A stretch of 64,000 nucleotides of DNA, taken from Nocardia fusca NBRC 14340. Its GTDB lineage: Bacteria > Actinomycetota > Actinomycetes > Mycobacteriales > Mycobacteriaceae. A program made the position numbers and the translations under genes. Shown in pieces: positions 17,657 through 26,318 of the stretch (positions within the stretch are counted from its first letter, which is position 1; the number at the start of each line of letters is the position of its first letter). The stretch is from NCBI RefSeq assembly GCF_001618425.1, contig NZ_BDCU01000038.1:115821-179820 (forward strand), read 5' to 3'. Below the pieces are notes generated by a model. The model searched no databases and was not told the origin of the DNA. It worked only from the letters and a program-made list of their open reading frames with translations.

Positions 17657-18862
17657 CTACATGACGCTGCCGGAGACCTTCAGCTCGAGAATCTCCTCGT
17701 ACTCCAATCCCAACTCGAGCAGGACTTCGTCCGTGTGCTCCCCGTGGCCGGGTGCGGCGCGGAGCGGGTACCGGGTCTCGCCGAACTGCCACGGGGAAGC
17801 CGCGACCGGAATCTTCCGGCCGTCCACATCGACCTCGGTCAGGTAGCCGTTTGCCAGGACCTGCGGATCCCGGCCGACCTCGTAGGTGTTCTGTACTCGC
17901 GACCACGGCCCGCCGAGGTCCGCCAGCCGCGATTCGATCTCGGCGAGGGGCATGCTGCCGAATACGGCGTCGAACGCCGCGGTGCACGCCTGCCGGTTCG
18001 CGGCGCGCGCCGCCGAGTCGGCGAACCTTGCATCCGAAGCAATCCCGGGTGCGCCTAGGCCCTCGCACAGCTTCTCGAAGTAGCGGTCCGACTGGAACAG
18101 TGAAAGCTTGACGAAGCGGTCGTCCTTCGTGCGGTACGCCAGCGACAACGGGTTGGAATTATCCTCGCGCGCCGTTTTGGGGATCTGTTCGCCGCGGACC
18201 GCGGAGGCAATGATCGCCGGAGAGTTGCCCCAGACCGCGACGTTCAACAGAGATACGTCGACAAGCGGGGGCTCGCCGGTACGCTCGCGGTGAAACAGCG
18301 CCGCCGCGACCGCACCGGCCACCGATGTGGCGCCGGGCAGATCACCGAGCGCGGGCCGCATCGGTGTCGGCTGTAGCGCCCCGCCCGGTGTGAGGTTGTC
18401 CGCCGCGCCGCCGCGCGCCCAGAAGGTGGTTCCGTCGAAGCCGGGCATCACGCTGTCCGCACCGACGGGACCGTAGCCGCTCCCCCGCACGTAGACGATA
18501 TCCGGGTTCATCGCTCTGATGTCGTCGACATCCACCCCCAGCCTGCGACGGCTCTCGGGCAGCAGGTTGGTGAGAAATACGTCCGCCCCGCTCACCAGCT
18601 TGCGGAGGACCTCGTAGCCCGCCGGCGTGCCACCGTCGAGCCCGACGCTGCGCTTGCCGCGGTTGGTCTGCTGCATCAGCGGCTCGAAAGGCTCGTCTCC
18701 GACGCTCATATCGGCGATCACCAAGCTCCGCTGCGGATCGGGACGTTCGGGATGTTCGATCTTGACCACGTCCGCGCCCCACTCCGCAAGGATTGCGCCG
18801 GCGGCGGGAACGAACAGGTACGAGGCCATCTCGACCACACGGACACCGTCCAGGACTTTCAT
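17657..18862 (-). CDS. family III CoA-transferase (CaiB/BaiF)
   Basis: 401 residues, full-length. Motifs: LDGVRVVEMASYLFVPAAG at the start, ADVVKIEHPERPDP near residue 30, NRGKRSVGLD near 66, PGFDGTTFWARGG near 138 (a likely region of the catalytic Asp) and C-terminal PGHGEHTDEVLLELGL. It transfers CoA between carboxylic acids, probably activating a pathway acid from a recycled thioester. It has its own upstream cluster palindrome. It lies downstream of the acyl-CoA synthetase with a 171-bp gap. Confidence 0.92.
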   Translation of the reverse strand: MKVLDGVRVVEMASYLFVPAAGAILAEWGADVVKIEHPERPDPQRSLVIADMSVGDEPFEPLMQQTNRGKRSVGLDGGTPAGYEVLRKLVSGADVFLTNLLPESRRRLGVDVDDIRAMNPDIVYVRGSGYGPVGADSVMPGFDGTTFWARGGAADNLTPGGALQPTPMRPALGDLPGATSVAGAVAAALFHRERTGEPPLVDVSLLNVAVWGNSPAIIASAVRGEQIPKTAREDNSNPLSLAYRTKDDRFVKLSLFQSDRYFEKLCEGLGAPGIASDARFADSAARAANRQACTAAFDAVFGSMPLAEIESRLADLGGPWSRVQNTYEVGRDPQVLANGYLTEVDVDGRKIPVAASPWQFGETRYPLRAAPGHGEHTDEVLLELGLEYEEILELKVSGSVM

Positions 18863-18922
18863 CGTCGACTTCCCCCGTCCGGATTGCCGTCTGTACGCAT
18901 AGCAGTCTCCACCTCCGTAAAA

Positions 18923-18937
18923 TACATCCAGGATACA
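18923..18937. promoter_or_regulatory. cluster operator copy 6 (TACATCCAGGATACA)
   Basis: Near-consensus palindrome 60 bp upstream of the CoA-transferase start, in an A/T-rich patch (GTAAAATACATCC). Confidence 0.72.
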
Positions 18938-19033
18938 ATTCTTCTGGGTGCCCTGTTCTTCCTGTCGACGCGGATACCCCAGCGCTTTCGAGGCATGGGG
19001 ACGCGTGCGGCTCCCGACGGAGTCCGCCCGAGT

Positions 19034-20539
19034 TCAGCTGTCGGCGGTCTCCGCGAGACCGCTCTTGAGCGAGCGCCGCATGAGCTTGCCGTTGTCGTTG
19101 TACGGCAGGCAATCCACGAGAGCGATCGTCGACGGCGTCTTACTGGAGCGCAGCCGTTCGCGTACCCAGTCCTGCAGCGAGGCGGGATCCGGCGTCCGCC
19201 CCTGGACCGGCACCACAGCGGCCACTACCCGCTCACCCCAGTCGTCGTCCGGGAGTCCGATCACACCCGCGTCCGCGACCTCCGGATGATCGAGCAATAC
19301 GTCCTCGACCTCACCGGGAGAAATGTTCTCGCCACCACGCACGATCACGTCGTCGAGCCTGCCCTCGACGAACACGTAGCCCTCCGCGTCCATCCACGCC
19401 GCGTCATTGGTATGGAACCAGCCGTCATCGCCGGGCAAGTCATTGTCGACGTAGCGCCCGGAGACCTGCTCGCCCCGGACCCACAGCTCGCCCGTCGTGC
19501 CCTCCGGCACGGGTCTGCCGTCGGGGTCGCGCACCGACAACTCGACCGTCGGTAGCGCCCGGCCGACCGATCCCAACCGCGCGCGGACCGCCGGGTCCTC
19601 CGACGTTTGCGCGAGACGATGATCCTCCGGGCCCAGCACCGTGATCGTGGAACTCGTCTCGGTAAGGCCATAGCCGTTCACGAAACCCGTCTCCGGGAGC
19701 AAGGCCATTACACGCTCGAGGACCGGCCGGGGCATACGACCGCCGCCGTAGGAGAGATTGCGCAGGCTGGGCAGCCCACCACCGTCCACGGCGAGAAGTT
19801 CCACGATCCGCGAGACCATCGTGGGGACGACGGTGGCGTGGGTGACCTTCAGGCTGCGTACGGTGTCGATCCAGGTGCGGGGATCGAAAGCGGGGAGCTG
19901 CACGATCCGGCGGCCGCTGAACAGTGTGCTGAGCAGATTCACGATCCCGCCGACATGATAGGGCGGCAGACAACTGAGCTGAGCGTCCCCCTCCCCCGCC
20001 GACATGAGCTCGACGCTCCCGAAGATGTAGGAGCTCAGATTGTGATGTGTCAGGACCGCGACCTTCGGCGTACCCGACGTGCCACTCGTGAACAGCAGGA
20101 CAGCGGGGCACTCCGGCTCACCCGTAGCCTCGACCGGCTCCGCGGTGACGACCTCGGCCAGGAACCTCGAGCGGGCGATCAGTTCGACCCCGTCCTCGCC
20201 GAGCAACGATTCGAAGCGCGGCATCATATCGTCGTCGACGAGGACGACCGCTGGGGTCAACCTGCGGACCGCCGCGAGCAAGCCGGCGTCCGACCAGCGG
20301 TAGTTCAGCGGACTGAACGAGCAGCCTGCCACCGCAGACCCGAACAATGCGATCGGGAGAAGCTCGGAGTTCACACCGATCATCACCACGGTGCCGACCC
20401 GCCGCCGAGCCAGGAACCCCCCGGCTCGACGGACGCGGTCGCGCAGCTGGGCATAGGTTGTTCCGTCCTCGGGGTCCCCGAGGACGACCCGGTCTCCACC
20501 CGTCTCGGCGGCGATGTCGACCAGCATCGCGATATTCAT
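19034..20539 (-). CDS. acyl-CoA synthetase / AMP-dependent ligase
   Basis: 501 residues of the ANL adenylate-forming family. P-loop LLFTSGTSGTPKVAVLTH near residue 149, NGYGLTETSS near 289, GRLDDVIVRGGENISPGEVEDVLL near 391 (quoted in parts), and the C-terminal catalytic Lys in YNDNGKLMRR near 484. It would activate a carboxylic acid to its CoA thioester with ATP. Together with the CoA-transferase this gives the cluster two ways of CoA activation. The small gene 20555-20863 lies 15 bp upstream. Confidence 0.92.
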   Translation of the reverse strand: MNIAMLVDIAAETGGDRVVLGDPEDGTTYAQLRDRVRRAGGFLARRRVGTVVMIGVNSELLPIALFGSAVAGCSFSPLNYRWSDAGLLAAVRRLTPAVVLVDDDMMPRFESLLGEDGVELIARSRFLAEVVTAEPVEATGEPECPAVLLFTSGTSGTPKVAVLTHHNLSSYIFGSVELMSAGEGDAQLSCLPPYHVGGIVNLLSTLFSGRRIVQLPAFDPRTWIDTVRSLKVTHATVVPTMVSRIVELLAVDGGGLPSLRNLSYGGGRMPRPVLERVMALLPETGFVNGYGLTETSSTITVLGPEDHRLAQTSEDPAVRARLGSVGRALPTVELSVRDPDGRPVPEGTTGELWVRGEQVSGRYVDNDLPGDDGWFHTNDAAWMDAEGYVFVEGRLDDVIVRGGENISPGEVEDVLLDHPEVADAGVIGLPDDDWGERVVAAVVPVQGRTPDPASLQDWVRERLRSSKTPSTIALVDCLPYNDNGKLMRRSLKSGLAETADS

Positions 20540-20554
20540 GACATTGCCCCTTGT

Positions 20555-20863
20555 TCAGTCGGACGCCGGGAGCGGCTTGGCGGATTTGAGCTGAAGCTTC
20601 TCCCCGTTCACGAAGAGTGCACCGGCACCCGCCTTGCTGCAGAGCAATTCCACGCCGGTTTCCGGATCGATGTAACGCTTGCCCAGCACCGTCCCACCCC
20701 CGTGCCCCTCGGCAATGGAGAGCCCCGGGGTGATCTCCGCATCCACAGCGACCAGTGAGTAGCCACCACAGGTGACCTCGACCTCACCTTCGGGTGCACG
20801 GATGACAACCACCTGGGTCTCGTCCACGGCACTCCGCCACCGCGATCCGACACGTAACTGCAT
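20555..20863 (-). CDS. small uncharacterised protein ahead of the acyl-CoA synthetase
   Basis: 102 residues from ATG 20863 with GGAGGAA upstream. I do not recognise it. It is predicted soluble and beta-rich, with CGGYSLVAVDAE near residue 32, a Gly-rich EGHGGGTVLGKRYIDPETG segment near 54, and two Cys (about residues 32 and 75). The C-terminal NGEKLQLKSAKPLP resembles lysine-rich tails of small binding proteins. Promoter-proximal in a two-gene operon under a cluster palindrome, so it probably assists CoA activation. Confidence 0.6.
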   Translation of the reverse strand: MQLRVGSRWRSAVDETQVVVIRAPEGEVEVTCGGYSLVAVDAEITPGLSIAEGHGGGTVLGKRYIDPETGVELLCSKAGAGALFVNGEKLQLKSAKPLPASD

Positions 20864-20914
20864 GACGTTCCTCCAAGTTCGGCACAGGCCGCGGACCGAC
20901 AACCACGAGCATTC

Positions 20915-20929
20915 TGCATCCAGGATACC
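20915..20929. promoter_or_regulatory. cluster operator copy 7 (TGCATCCAGGATACC)
   Basis: Palindrome with intact ATCCAGGAT centre, 51 bp upstream of the small gene that heads the acyl-CoA synthetase operon. Confidence 0.7.
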
Positions 20930-20981
20930 ATCCCGCCGGCCGAAGCGAGATCGTCCGCCCGGGCATGCGCGGACGAATGCC

Positions 20982-21854
20982 CTACCGCCGGCCGGCCGCG
21001 TCTCGCATGCTGCGCGCATCATGGCCGGCGAGCGAATCCAGGCCCATCTCCGCGTTGTGCGCATGCGCAACGTGGTGCAATCCGAACACCGAATCCATTC
21101 CGTCGCGCAGTCCCATCAAATCCTCACACTGATTGACGGCCCGCTTGGCGAGCGCGAGTCCCAGCTGCGGCATCGCGGCAATACGCTTGGCCATGTCCAG
21201 CACGCTCGACTCGAGTTCGGCACGCGGCACGACCCTGTTGATCATTCCCAGCCGCTGCGCCGCCGCGGCATCGACCCGCTCCCCCAGGAACAGGAACTCC
21301 TTGGCGAATCGAGGGCCCATCTGCCATGGGTGCGCAAAGTATTCGACGCCGGGAATGCCCATCCGCACCGTGGGGTCGGCGAAGAACGCGTCGTCCGAGG
21401 CAATGACCAGATCGCAAGACCAAGCCAGCATGAGCGCCCCCGCAACACACGCGCCCTGCACCATCGCGATCGTCGGTTTCGGAATCTCGCGCCAGCGGCG
21501 ACACATTCCGAGGTACACCTCCGACTCCCGGGCATAGCGGCTCGCTACCCCCTTTTTGTCACTGTGATCCCACCACAGCGTTGCGCGACGATCGAAAGGT
21601 TTGTCGATATCTCGATCCGGCGTGCCGATATCGTGGCCCGCCGAGAAATGCTTGCCATCGCCGGCCAGCACAATCACCTTCACTCGGTCATCCGCGGCAG
21701 CCCGATAGAAGGCGTCATCGAGCGCGTACGTCATAGCGCTGTTCTGCGCGTTCCGATACTCCGGACGACTCATCCGAACCAGCGCGACCCCACCGTCGAC
21801 AACGTCGTACCGTACACCGCCGGTCTCGGCACCGGGCGAATTCTCTTCAGTCAT
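20982..21854 (-). CDS. enoyl-CoA hydratase/isomerase family protein
   Basis: 290 residues from ATG 21854. Crotonase-fold features: VALVRMSRPEYRNAQN near residue 22, oxyanion-hole DGKHFSAGHDIG near 64, and VQGACVAGALMLAWSCDLVIAS near 128. Longer than typical hydratases because of an insert after the first oxyanion segment (DRDIDKPFDRRATLWW). The start codon directly abuts a cluster palindrome with no room for a ribosome site, so a leaderless message is likely. Upstream in-frame codons before 21854 are merely the operator. Confidence 0.88.
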   Translation of the reverse strand: MTEENSPGAETGGVRYDVVDGGVALVRMSRPEYRNAQNSAMTYALDDAFYRAAADDRVKVIVLAGDGKHFSAGHDIGTPDRDIDKPFDRRATLWWDHSDKKGVASRYARESEVYLGMCRRWREIPKPTIAMVQGACVAGALMLAWSCDLVIASDDAFFADPTVRMGIPGVEYFAHPWQMGPRFAKEFLFLGERVDAAAAQRLGMINRVVPRAELESSVLDMAKRIAAMPQLGLALAKRAVNQCEDLMGLRDGMDSVFGLHHVAHAHNAEMGLDSLAGHDARSMRDAAGRR

Positions 21855-21868
21855 GAATCCAGGATACA
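21854..21868. promoter_or_regulatory. cluster operator copy 8, abutting the hydratase start codon (TGAATCCAGGATACA)
   Basis: Read on the minus strand, TATCCT occupies positions -12 to -7 before the ATG. That is where the -10 hexamer (TANNNT) of a leaderless promoter should be. A bound repressor would cover the promoter core. Confidence 0.75.
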
Positions 21869-22059
21869 ACCTGTTCGGCTGGAAACACCCCGGCGGTTAC
21901 GCGGGAGCGAAACCTACGTGGTCGCGGCTGCCGGTCTTACTGCTTCTTCGAACTCACCGTCACTTGCGGACATTCAGAAGCACTGGAAGCATGCCGAAAT
22001 CGCCACGTCGAATGGCTGCCGCACAGTCGGCATTCGGGATGCTCCAGGTCCGAGCACCG

Positions 22060-22809
22060 TCAAACCACTTGCGCATCCGCCCGGGCGGTCGCGCCGGCAA
22101 TGAGATCGGATTGCAAGGTGGTTCGAATATGGCCGCAGGCCGCCATCTCGGCGAGATCTCCGCTGCCACTGCGCAGCGCGTCGAAGATTGCACGGTGTTG
22201 ACGGCCGGCGACCTCGAGGATGTGCTGAAGTTTCCCGCCCACCGGCGGCAACTCCGCGAGGAAGGAATGCAATGAGAAGCTTGTCATCTTGATCAAGCTC
22301 GCTTGCTGACGCACCCGCGTGCTCCCACACGACTCCGCGATGCGGAGATGGAAGGCCGTGTGTGCCGAGAACCAGACAACAGGATCGAAGGGAGCGGCCG
22401 AGGACTCCATCGTTTCCAGCAGACCGGCGAGTTCGACGTCGAGATCGGGGGTCAACCCCTCGATGGCGAGCAGACGCGCCGCCAGTCCATCGACAACTTC
22501 ACGCACCTCGTATACGTCCCTCAGTTCCCGATCCGAGAACTGGACTACCTGAACCGTCCGGTTCCCGTTGGAAACACGAACCAAGCCGTCCTGCTCGAGT
22601 ATCCGGAACGCTTCCCGGAGCGGAGTCCTGCTCACCCGAAGTTTCTCGGCCCATTCGGTCTGGATGAGCACCGTCCCCGGGGCGATCTTGTGTTCCAGAA
22701 TCAGTTCGCGCAGATCCTGGGTGATCCGGTCGACGATCCGACCCGAATTGCTTCCGCTCCCCGGTGGGCTGAGCTTGCCACGCCTTTTCGGGCTACGACT
22801 GACCGACAT
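22060..22809 (-). CDS. GntR family regulator, FCD type (candidate regulator of the cluster)
   Basis: 249 residues from ATG 22809. N-terminal winged helix, residues about 23-90: RIVDRITQDLRELILEHKI, then TEWAEKLRVSRTPLREAFRIL and the wing VRVSNGNRTVQVV. The C-terminal FCD domain carries the usual metal/ligand His residues in AHTAFHLRI, RQHRAIFDAL and CGHIRTT. The ATG directly abuts a cluster palindrome, which would give autoregulation. As the only regulator inside the array of twelve identical palindromes, it is the best candidate to bind them; this is inference. Confidence 0.9.
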   Translation of the reverse strand: MSVSRSPKRRGKLSPPGSGSNSGRIVDRITQDLRELILEHKIAPGTVLIQTEWAEKLRVSRTPLREAFRILEQDGLVRVSNGNRTVQVVQFSDRELRDVYEVREVVDGLAARLLAIEGLTPDLDVELAGLLETMESSAAPFDPVVWFSAHTAFHLRIAESCGSTRVRQQASLIKMTSFSLHSFLAELPPVGGKLQHILEVAGRQHRAIFDALRSGSGDLAEMAACGHIRTTLQSDLIAGATARADAQVV

Positions 22810-22823
22810 GTATCCAGGATATG
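22809..22823. promoter_or_regulatory. cluster operator copy 9, abutting the GntR start codon (TGTATCCAGGATATG)
   Basis: On the minus strand TATCCT again lies at -12 to -7 before the ATG, matching the position of a leaderless -10 element. No Shine-Dalgarno sequence is possible between the operator and the start. Confidence 0.75.
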
Positions 22824-22922
22824 CTATGCGAGCTTCTTATGGCTCATCAGCACTCACCCGATGGCCGACAGCATAGACGTTTGTCCGCGCGCCCGCTACA
22901 AAACCGGCCGGCGAACCACCTG

Positions 22923-23978
22923 TCACGAGATCCATTCCTTCACGGTCTCGAGCACCTTGCCAGTGTCCGTCGCCACGACATTTACGTGCAGATGCGTCAC
23001 GCCGACCTCGCGCAACGCCGCGATGCGTTCACGCACGAACCCCGGAGAGCCGATCAGGTTGGTTCGCTGCATCAGATCGGCCGGCAGCGCTGCCTCCGCC
23101 TCGGCCTTTCGACCGCTCAGGTAGAGGTCCTGCACCGAAGCCGCAGCCTCCGCGAACCCATAGCGCACAACCATAGCGTTGTAGAAGTTCTTGCCTTTGG
23201 CGCCCATGCCGCCCACGTAGAGCGCCGTGGTCCCCCTGGCCTGACGCCATGCGGCCTCGTACATCTCCTCTTCGATGGCGAGGACGCCACCGGCAGCGAT
23301 CTGCAACTGCCCCAGATCCGCAGCACGCTTGGCCCGGCCCGCCGCGAGCGAGGCACCCCAGATCTCGCCCACTTTCTCGGGCAGAAAAATGTGGGGGCGC
23401 CAGCCCTCTGCGACCTCCGCGGCGAGCTCGACGTTCTTGTCCCCCAGCGCCGCGAGCCAGATCGGGATTCGCTCCCGCTCGGGATGATTGATGAGCTTGA
23501 GCGGCTTGCCGAGTCCCGTGCCCTCGCCCACGGGCAGCGGCATCCGGTAGATCCCCTCGTGCACCAGGACCTCACGACTCCAGACCTTCCGGCAGATCTG
23601 GACCACGTCGCGGGTACGGCCGAGTGGGCGGTCGTACGCAACGCCGTGCCACCCTTCCACCACCTGCGGGCCCGAAGCGCCCAGCCCGAGTACGAACCGC
23701 CCCCCGGACAGCGCATCCAAGCCCGCCGCTGTCTGTGCGATGACGGCCGGACTCCGGCCGAACACCGGCAGGATCCCGGATGCGATCTCGATCCGCTCGG
23801 TCCGCGCAGCCATGAACCCGAGCAGACTCACCGAATCGAAGCTGTACGCCTCGGGCACCCAGACCACGTCCACCCCCGCTTGTTCGAGTTCCAGTGCGAT
23901 CCTGGCGTTTTCCAAGGGATGATGGATGTAGCGCAGCTGCGCGGAGAGCTTCATAGCGTCATGCTTAACCGTCATCAT
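22923..23978 (-). CDS. LLM-class F420-dependent oxidoreductase
   Basis: About 351 residues. Luciferase-like barrel: WVPEAYSFDSVSLLGFMA near residue 40, RIEIASGILPVFGRSPAV near 62, and the motif AGLDALSGGRFVLGLGASGPQVVEGWHG (in parts, 85-112). The type is the long-chain Rv3520c-like group, usually F420-dependent. The start is uncertain: ATG 23978, 23975 or MKLSAQL at 23954; none has a clear ribosome site. A cluster palindrome lies 29 bp upstream of 23978. It lies downstream of the mycofactocin-type SDR. Confidence 0.88.
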   Translation of the reverse strand: MMTVKHDAMKLSAQLRYIHHPLENARIALELEQAGVDVVWVPEAYSFDSVSLLGFMAARTERIEIASGILPVFGRSPAVIAQTAAGLDALSGGRFVLGLGASGPQVVEGWHGVAYDRPLGRTRDVVQICRKVWSREVLVHEGIYRMPLPVGEGTGLGKPLKLINHPERERIPIWLAALGDKNVELAAEVAEGWRPHIFLPEKVGEIWGASLAAGRAKRAADLGQLQIAAGGVLAIEEEMYEAAWRQARGTTALYVGGMGAKGKNFYNAMVVRYGFAEAAASVQDLYLSGRKAEAEAALPADLMQRTNLIGSPGFVRERIAALREVGVTHLHVNVVATDTGKVLETVKEWIS

Positions 23979-24007
23979 GTGCGCCCGTCAAGAGTTTCCG
24001 CAATAAT

Positions 24008-24022
24008 TGAATCCTGGATACT
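24008..24022. promoter_or_regulatory. cluster operator copy 10 (TGAATCCTGGATACT)
   Basis: Near-consensus palindrome 29 bp upstream of the F420-type oxidoreductase start, next to an A/T-rich CAATAATTG stretch. Confidence 0.72.
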
Positions 24023-24204
24023 ATGTACCTGACCAGCAGCAGACGGCACGATGCGGCATTTGTCGCGTGAGACTCTCGCATTCGCCGGAAAGTCCGCGTC
24101 CCACGCGAGACCGAGCACCCTCATTCCTACGGAGACGCCGGCGCAATATTCGAACCGGCACCCGAACCACGTGCAGACAACGGCGGATGCACCGCGACAA
24201 ACAT

Positions 24205-25023
24205 CTACTTCACGCAGGCTCCGGCGTCCACCGGAAGCGTGACACCCGTGACATAACGAGCCTCGTCCGAGACCAGCCAAGCGATCGCATTGCTCACATC
24301 CCGAGACTCGATCAATTGGACGGGAAGTGGATTACCCAATCCTCCAGCAAGTGCGGGATTGGCTGTCGCCATCGACTCGGCGAAACCCGCGAGCATCGGG
24401 GTATCCACACCGGTCGGATGGATAGTATTAACCCGAATACTTTGTGGTGCAAGGTAATTGGCGTACATCCGCATAAGTCCTACGACTCCGTGTTTCGCCG
24501 CCGCGTACCCGAAGTTTCCGCCATTAGTGCCGGCCACCATCCCCTTCAACCCATTCACAGAGCTGGTGATGACAATCGAACCGCCCTCGCCCTGCCGTTC
24601 GAGCGTAGGCAGCGCCGCCTGGATGGTGTTCCACACACCCACCAGCATCACTTCGACCGCGTCGCGGAATGCCTCGTCATCACGACCGGGAGACAGCCCC
24701 TGGAACATGATGCCCGCGTTCGCCAGAACGATATCGAGCCGGCCCAGCTGCGCGACCCCTGCCGCGACCGCGGATTTCAACGCCGGGGCATTCCTGACAT
24801 CGACGGCCTGTGCGACCATACGACGCCCGCGCTGCTCGACCAGACGTACCGTCTCCTCGAGATCTTCCGACGTGGCCATCGGATAGGTAACAGTGTCGAT
24901 CTGCTCGCAGATATCGACACCGATTATGTCGGCGCCCTCCTCAGCGAGACGTTCGGCGTGCGAGCGCCCTTGGCCTCGCGCTGCACCGGTGATCAATGCC
25001 ACCTTTCCGTCGAGTTTTCCCAT
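24205..25023 (-). CDS. SDR family oxidoreductase, mycofactocin-coupled type
   Basis: 272 residues from ATG 25023 (GGAGAGG upstream). Rossmann motif ITGAARGQGRSHAERLAEEGADIIGVD near residue 11 (in parts) is characteristic of the carveol-dehydrogenase-like, mycofactocin-associated SDRs, which hold NAD tightly and need an external acceptor. Catalytic Ser in ITSSVNGLKG and Tyr-Lys in YAAAKHG are present; the long insert after residue 40 (ICEQIDTVTYPMATSEDLEETV in parts) fits the group. Likely oxidises a pathway alcohol to the ketone used by the BVMO (inference). Confidence 0.9.
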   Translation of the reverse strand: MGKLDGKVALITGAARGQGRSHAERLAEEGADIIGVDICEQIDTVTYPMATSEDLEETVRLVEQRGRRMVAQAVDVRNAPALKSAVAAGVAQLGRLDIVLANAGIMFQGLSPGRDDEAFRDAVEVMLVGVWNTIQAALPTLERQGEGGSIVITSSVNGLKGMVAGTNGGNFGYAAAKHGVVGLMRMYANYLAPQSIRVNTIHPTGVDTPMLAGFAESMATANPALAGGLGNPLPVQLIESRDVSNAIAWLVSDEARYVTGVTLPVDAGACVK

Positions 25024-25164
25024 TCCGACCTCTCCTCACGCCTGTCGGGGCGCCCGCCCATACTGCGAACGCGACCGTATCCGTCGAATCCTCGGCGGCT
25101 GCTCACATCGCACGTGCTGACGTATTCGCCCCCGGCATATGAACATGATCAGCGCCGCGCGGTG

Positions 25165-25179
25165 TGAATCCAGGATACT
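25165..25179. promoter_or_regulatory. cluster operator copy 11 (TGAATCCAGGATACT)
   Basis: Near-consensus palindrome in the gap between the acyl-CoA dehydrogenase pair and the SDR, 141 bp upstream of the SDR start. It suggests a separate promoter for the SDR. Confidence 0.7.
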
Positions 25180-25264
25180 GTGCGCGGGTACGAAAGGCCA
25201 GAGGCGAGACAATACACATACGTGTGGCCGGCTCGCCCATACTGCTATCCGGAGCAGGCCGACA

Positions 25265-26314
25265 TCACCGACCGTGCGACTGTCCATTTGCCATTGGCGG
25301 GGAGGCCGAGGTTGCCGAGGCCTCCTGCCCGAGGATTTCGCGCAACAGAATATCCCGATGGAACTTCATACTTCCCCAGGCCGTCGACAAGGCGAGAACT
25401 CGCTTGAACCACAGGTGCAGATCATGTTCCCAGGTATAGCCAATTGCACCGTGACATTGAAGCGCCGTCCGCGCAGCCAGATACGCCGCCTCCGCGGCCG
25501 TCACGCGGGCATGGCTGACGTCACGCCGCGCCGTGGCGCCATCATGATCCACCTGCCAGGCTGCGGCGTATACGGCCGGGCGGGCGTGTTCGAGGGCAAT
25601 GACCGCATCGGCCAGTTTGTGTTTTACTGCCTGCTGGGTACCGATCGGAACGCCGAACTGATGTCGTTGCCTCACATAGGCGACCGTGGATCGGATGAGG
25701 TGGCCCGCGATTCCGATCAACTGAGCGGACACCGCCACGGCGGCCGCACGTTCAATCGCGGGCGAAAACGTGTAGCCGTCGAGCGGAGTGACCCCGGCCT
25801 CTCCGAGGGTGATTGTGCCGTAGGTGACCGATCGATCGACGCTACGCTGCGCCGGGAGTGCCTCCGGACGCTCAGCCAAAACCCACCCCGCCGCTCCGGG
25901 CATGAGGACGGCCGAACTTTCCACAGCCCAGCGGACCTCGTCACGCCCGGGCTCGGCCGCGGTGGCGATCGTCGTCCCGGCCAGTAGGCCGGGCAACAAG
26001 GCGGCTGGATCCTCGCCCCCCACCGCCGGTGCGACAACGACAATGTGTTCGACGAGTGGTCCGGGAACCGCGTGCCGACCGCACCTCTCGAACATCAGCG
26101 CGACATCGACGCATGCCGCACCCTGGCCGCCGGCATCCTCAGGTACAACAAGACCGAGGAGGCCCAGTTCACCGAGCGATGTCCAGATCGCGGGCAGCCG
26201 ACTGCCCGGGTTCTCCCATTCGGCACGCAGCACGCCCGGACCACAGATGTCGGCCAGGACTTCGTCGAGCGCTCCCGCGAGTTCGAATTGGGTGTCGCTG
26301 AATCCGAAATTCAT
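25265..26314 (-). CDS. acyl-CoA dehydrogenase, second subunit of an adjacent pair
   Basis: 349 residues from ATG 26314, four bases after the stop of the other acyl-CoA dehydrogenase. Divergent family member: MNFGFSDTQFELAGALDEVL start, VPEDAGGQGAACVDVALMFE near residue 60, and C-terminal CHGAIGYTWEHDLHLWFKRV. The middle FAD-binding motifs are weak. Such divergent copies next to a canonical one typically form alpha2-beta2 enzymes in actinobacterial sterol and alicyclic-acid degradation. Confidence 0.88.
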   Translation of the reverse strand: MNFGFSDTQFELAGALDEVLADICGPGVLRAEWENPGSRLPAIWTSLGELGLLGLVVPEDAGGQGAACVDVALMFERCGRHAVPGPLVEHIVVVAPAVGGEDPAALLPGLLAGTTIATAAEPGRDEVRWAVESSAVLMPGAAGWVLAERPEALPAQRSVDRSVTYGTITLGEAGVTPLDGYTFSPAIERAAAVAVSAQLIGIAGHLIRSTVAYVRQRHQFGVPIGTQQAVKHKLADAVIALEHARPAVYAAAWQVDHDGATARRDVSHARVTAAEAAYLAARTALQCHGAIGYTWEHDLHLWFKRVLALSTAWGSMKFHRDILLREILGQEASATSASPPMANGQSHGR

Positions 26315-26318
26315 GTCT

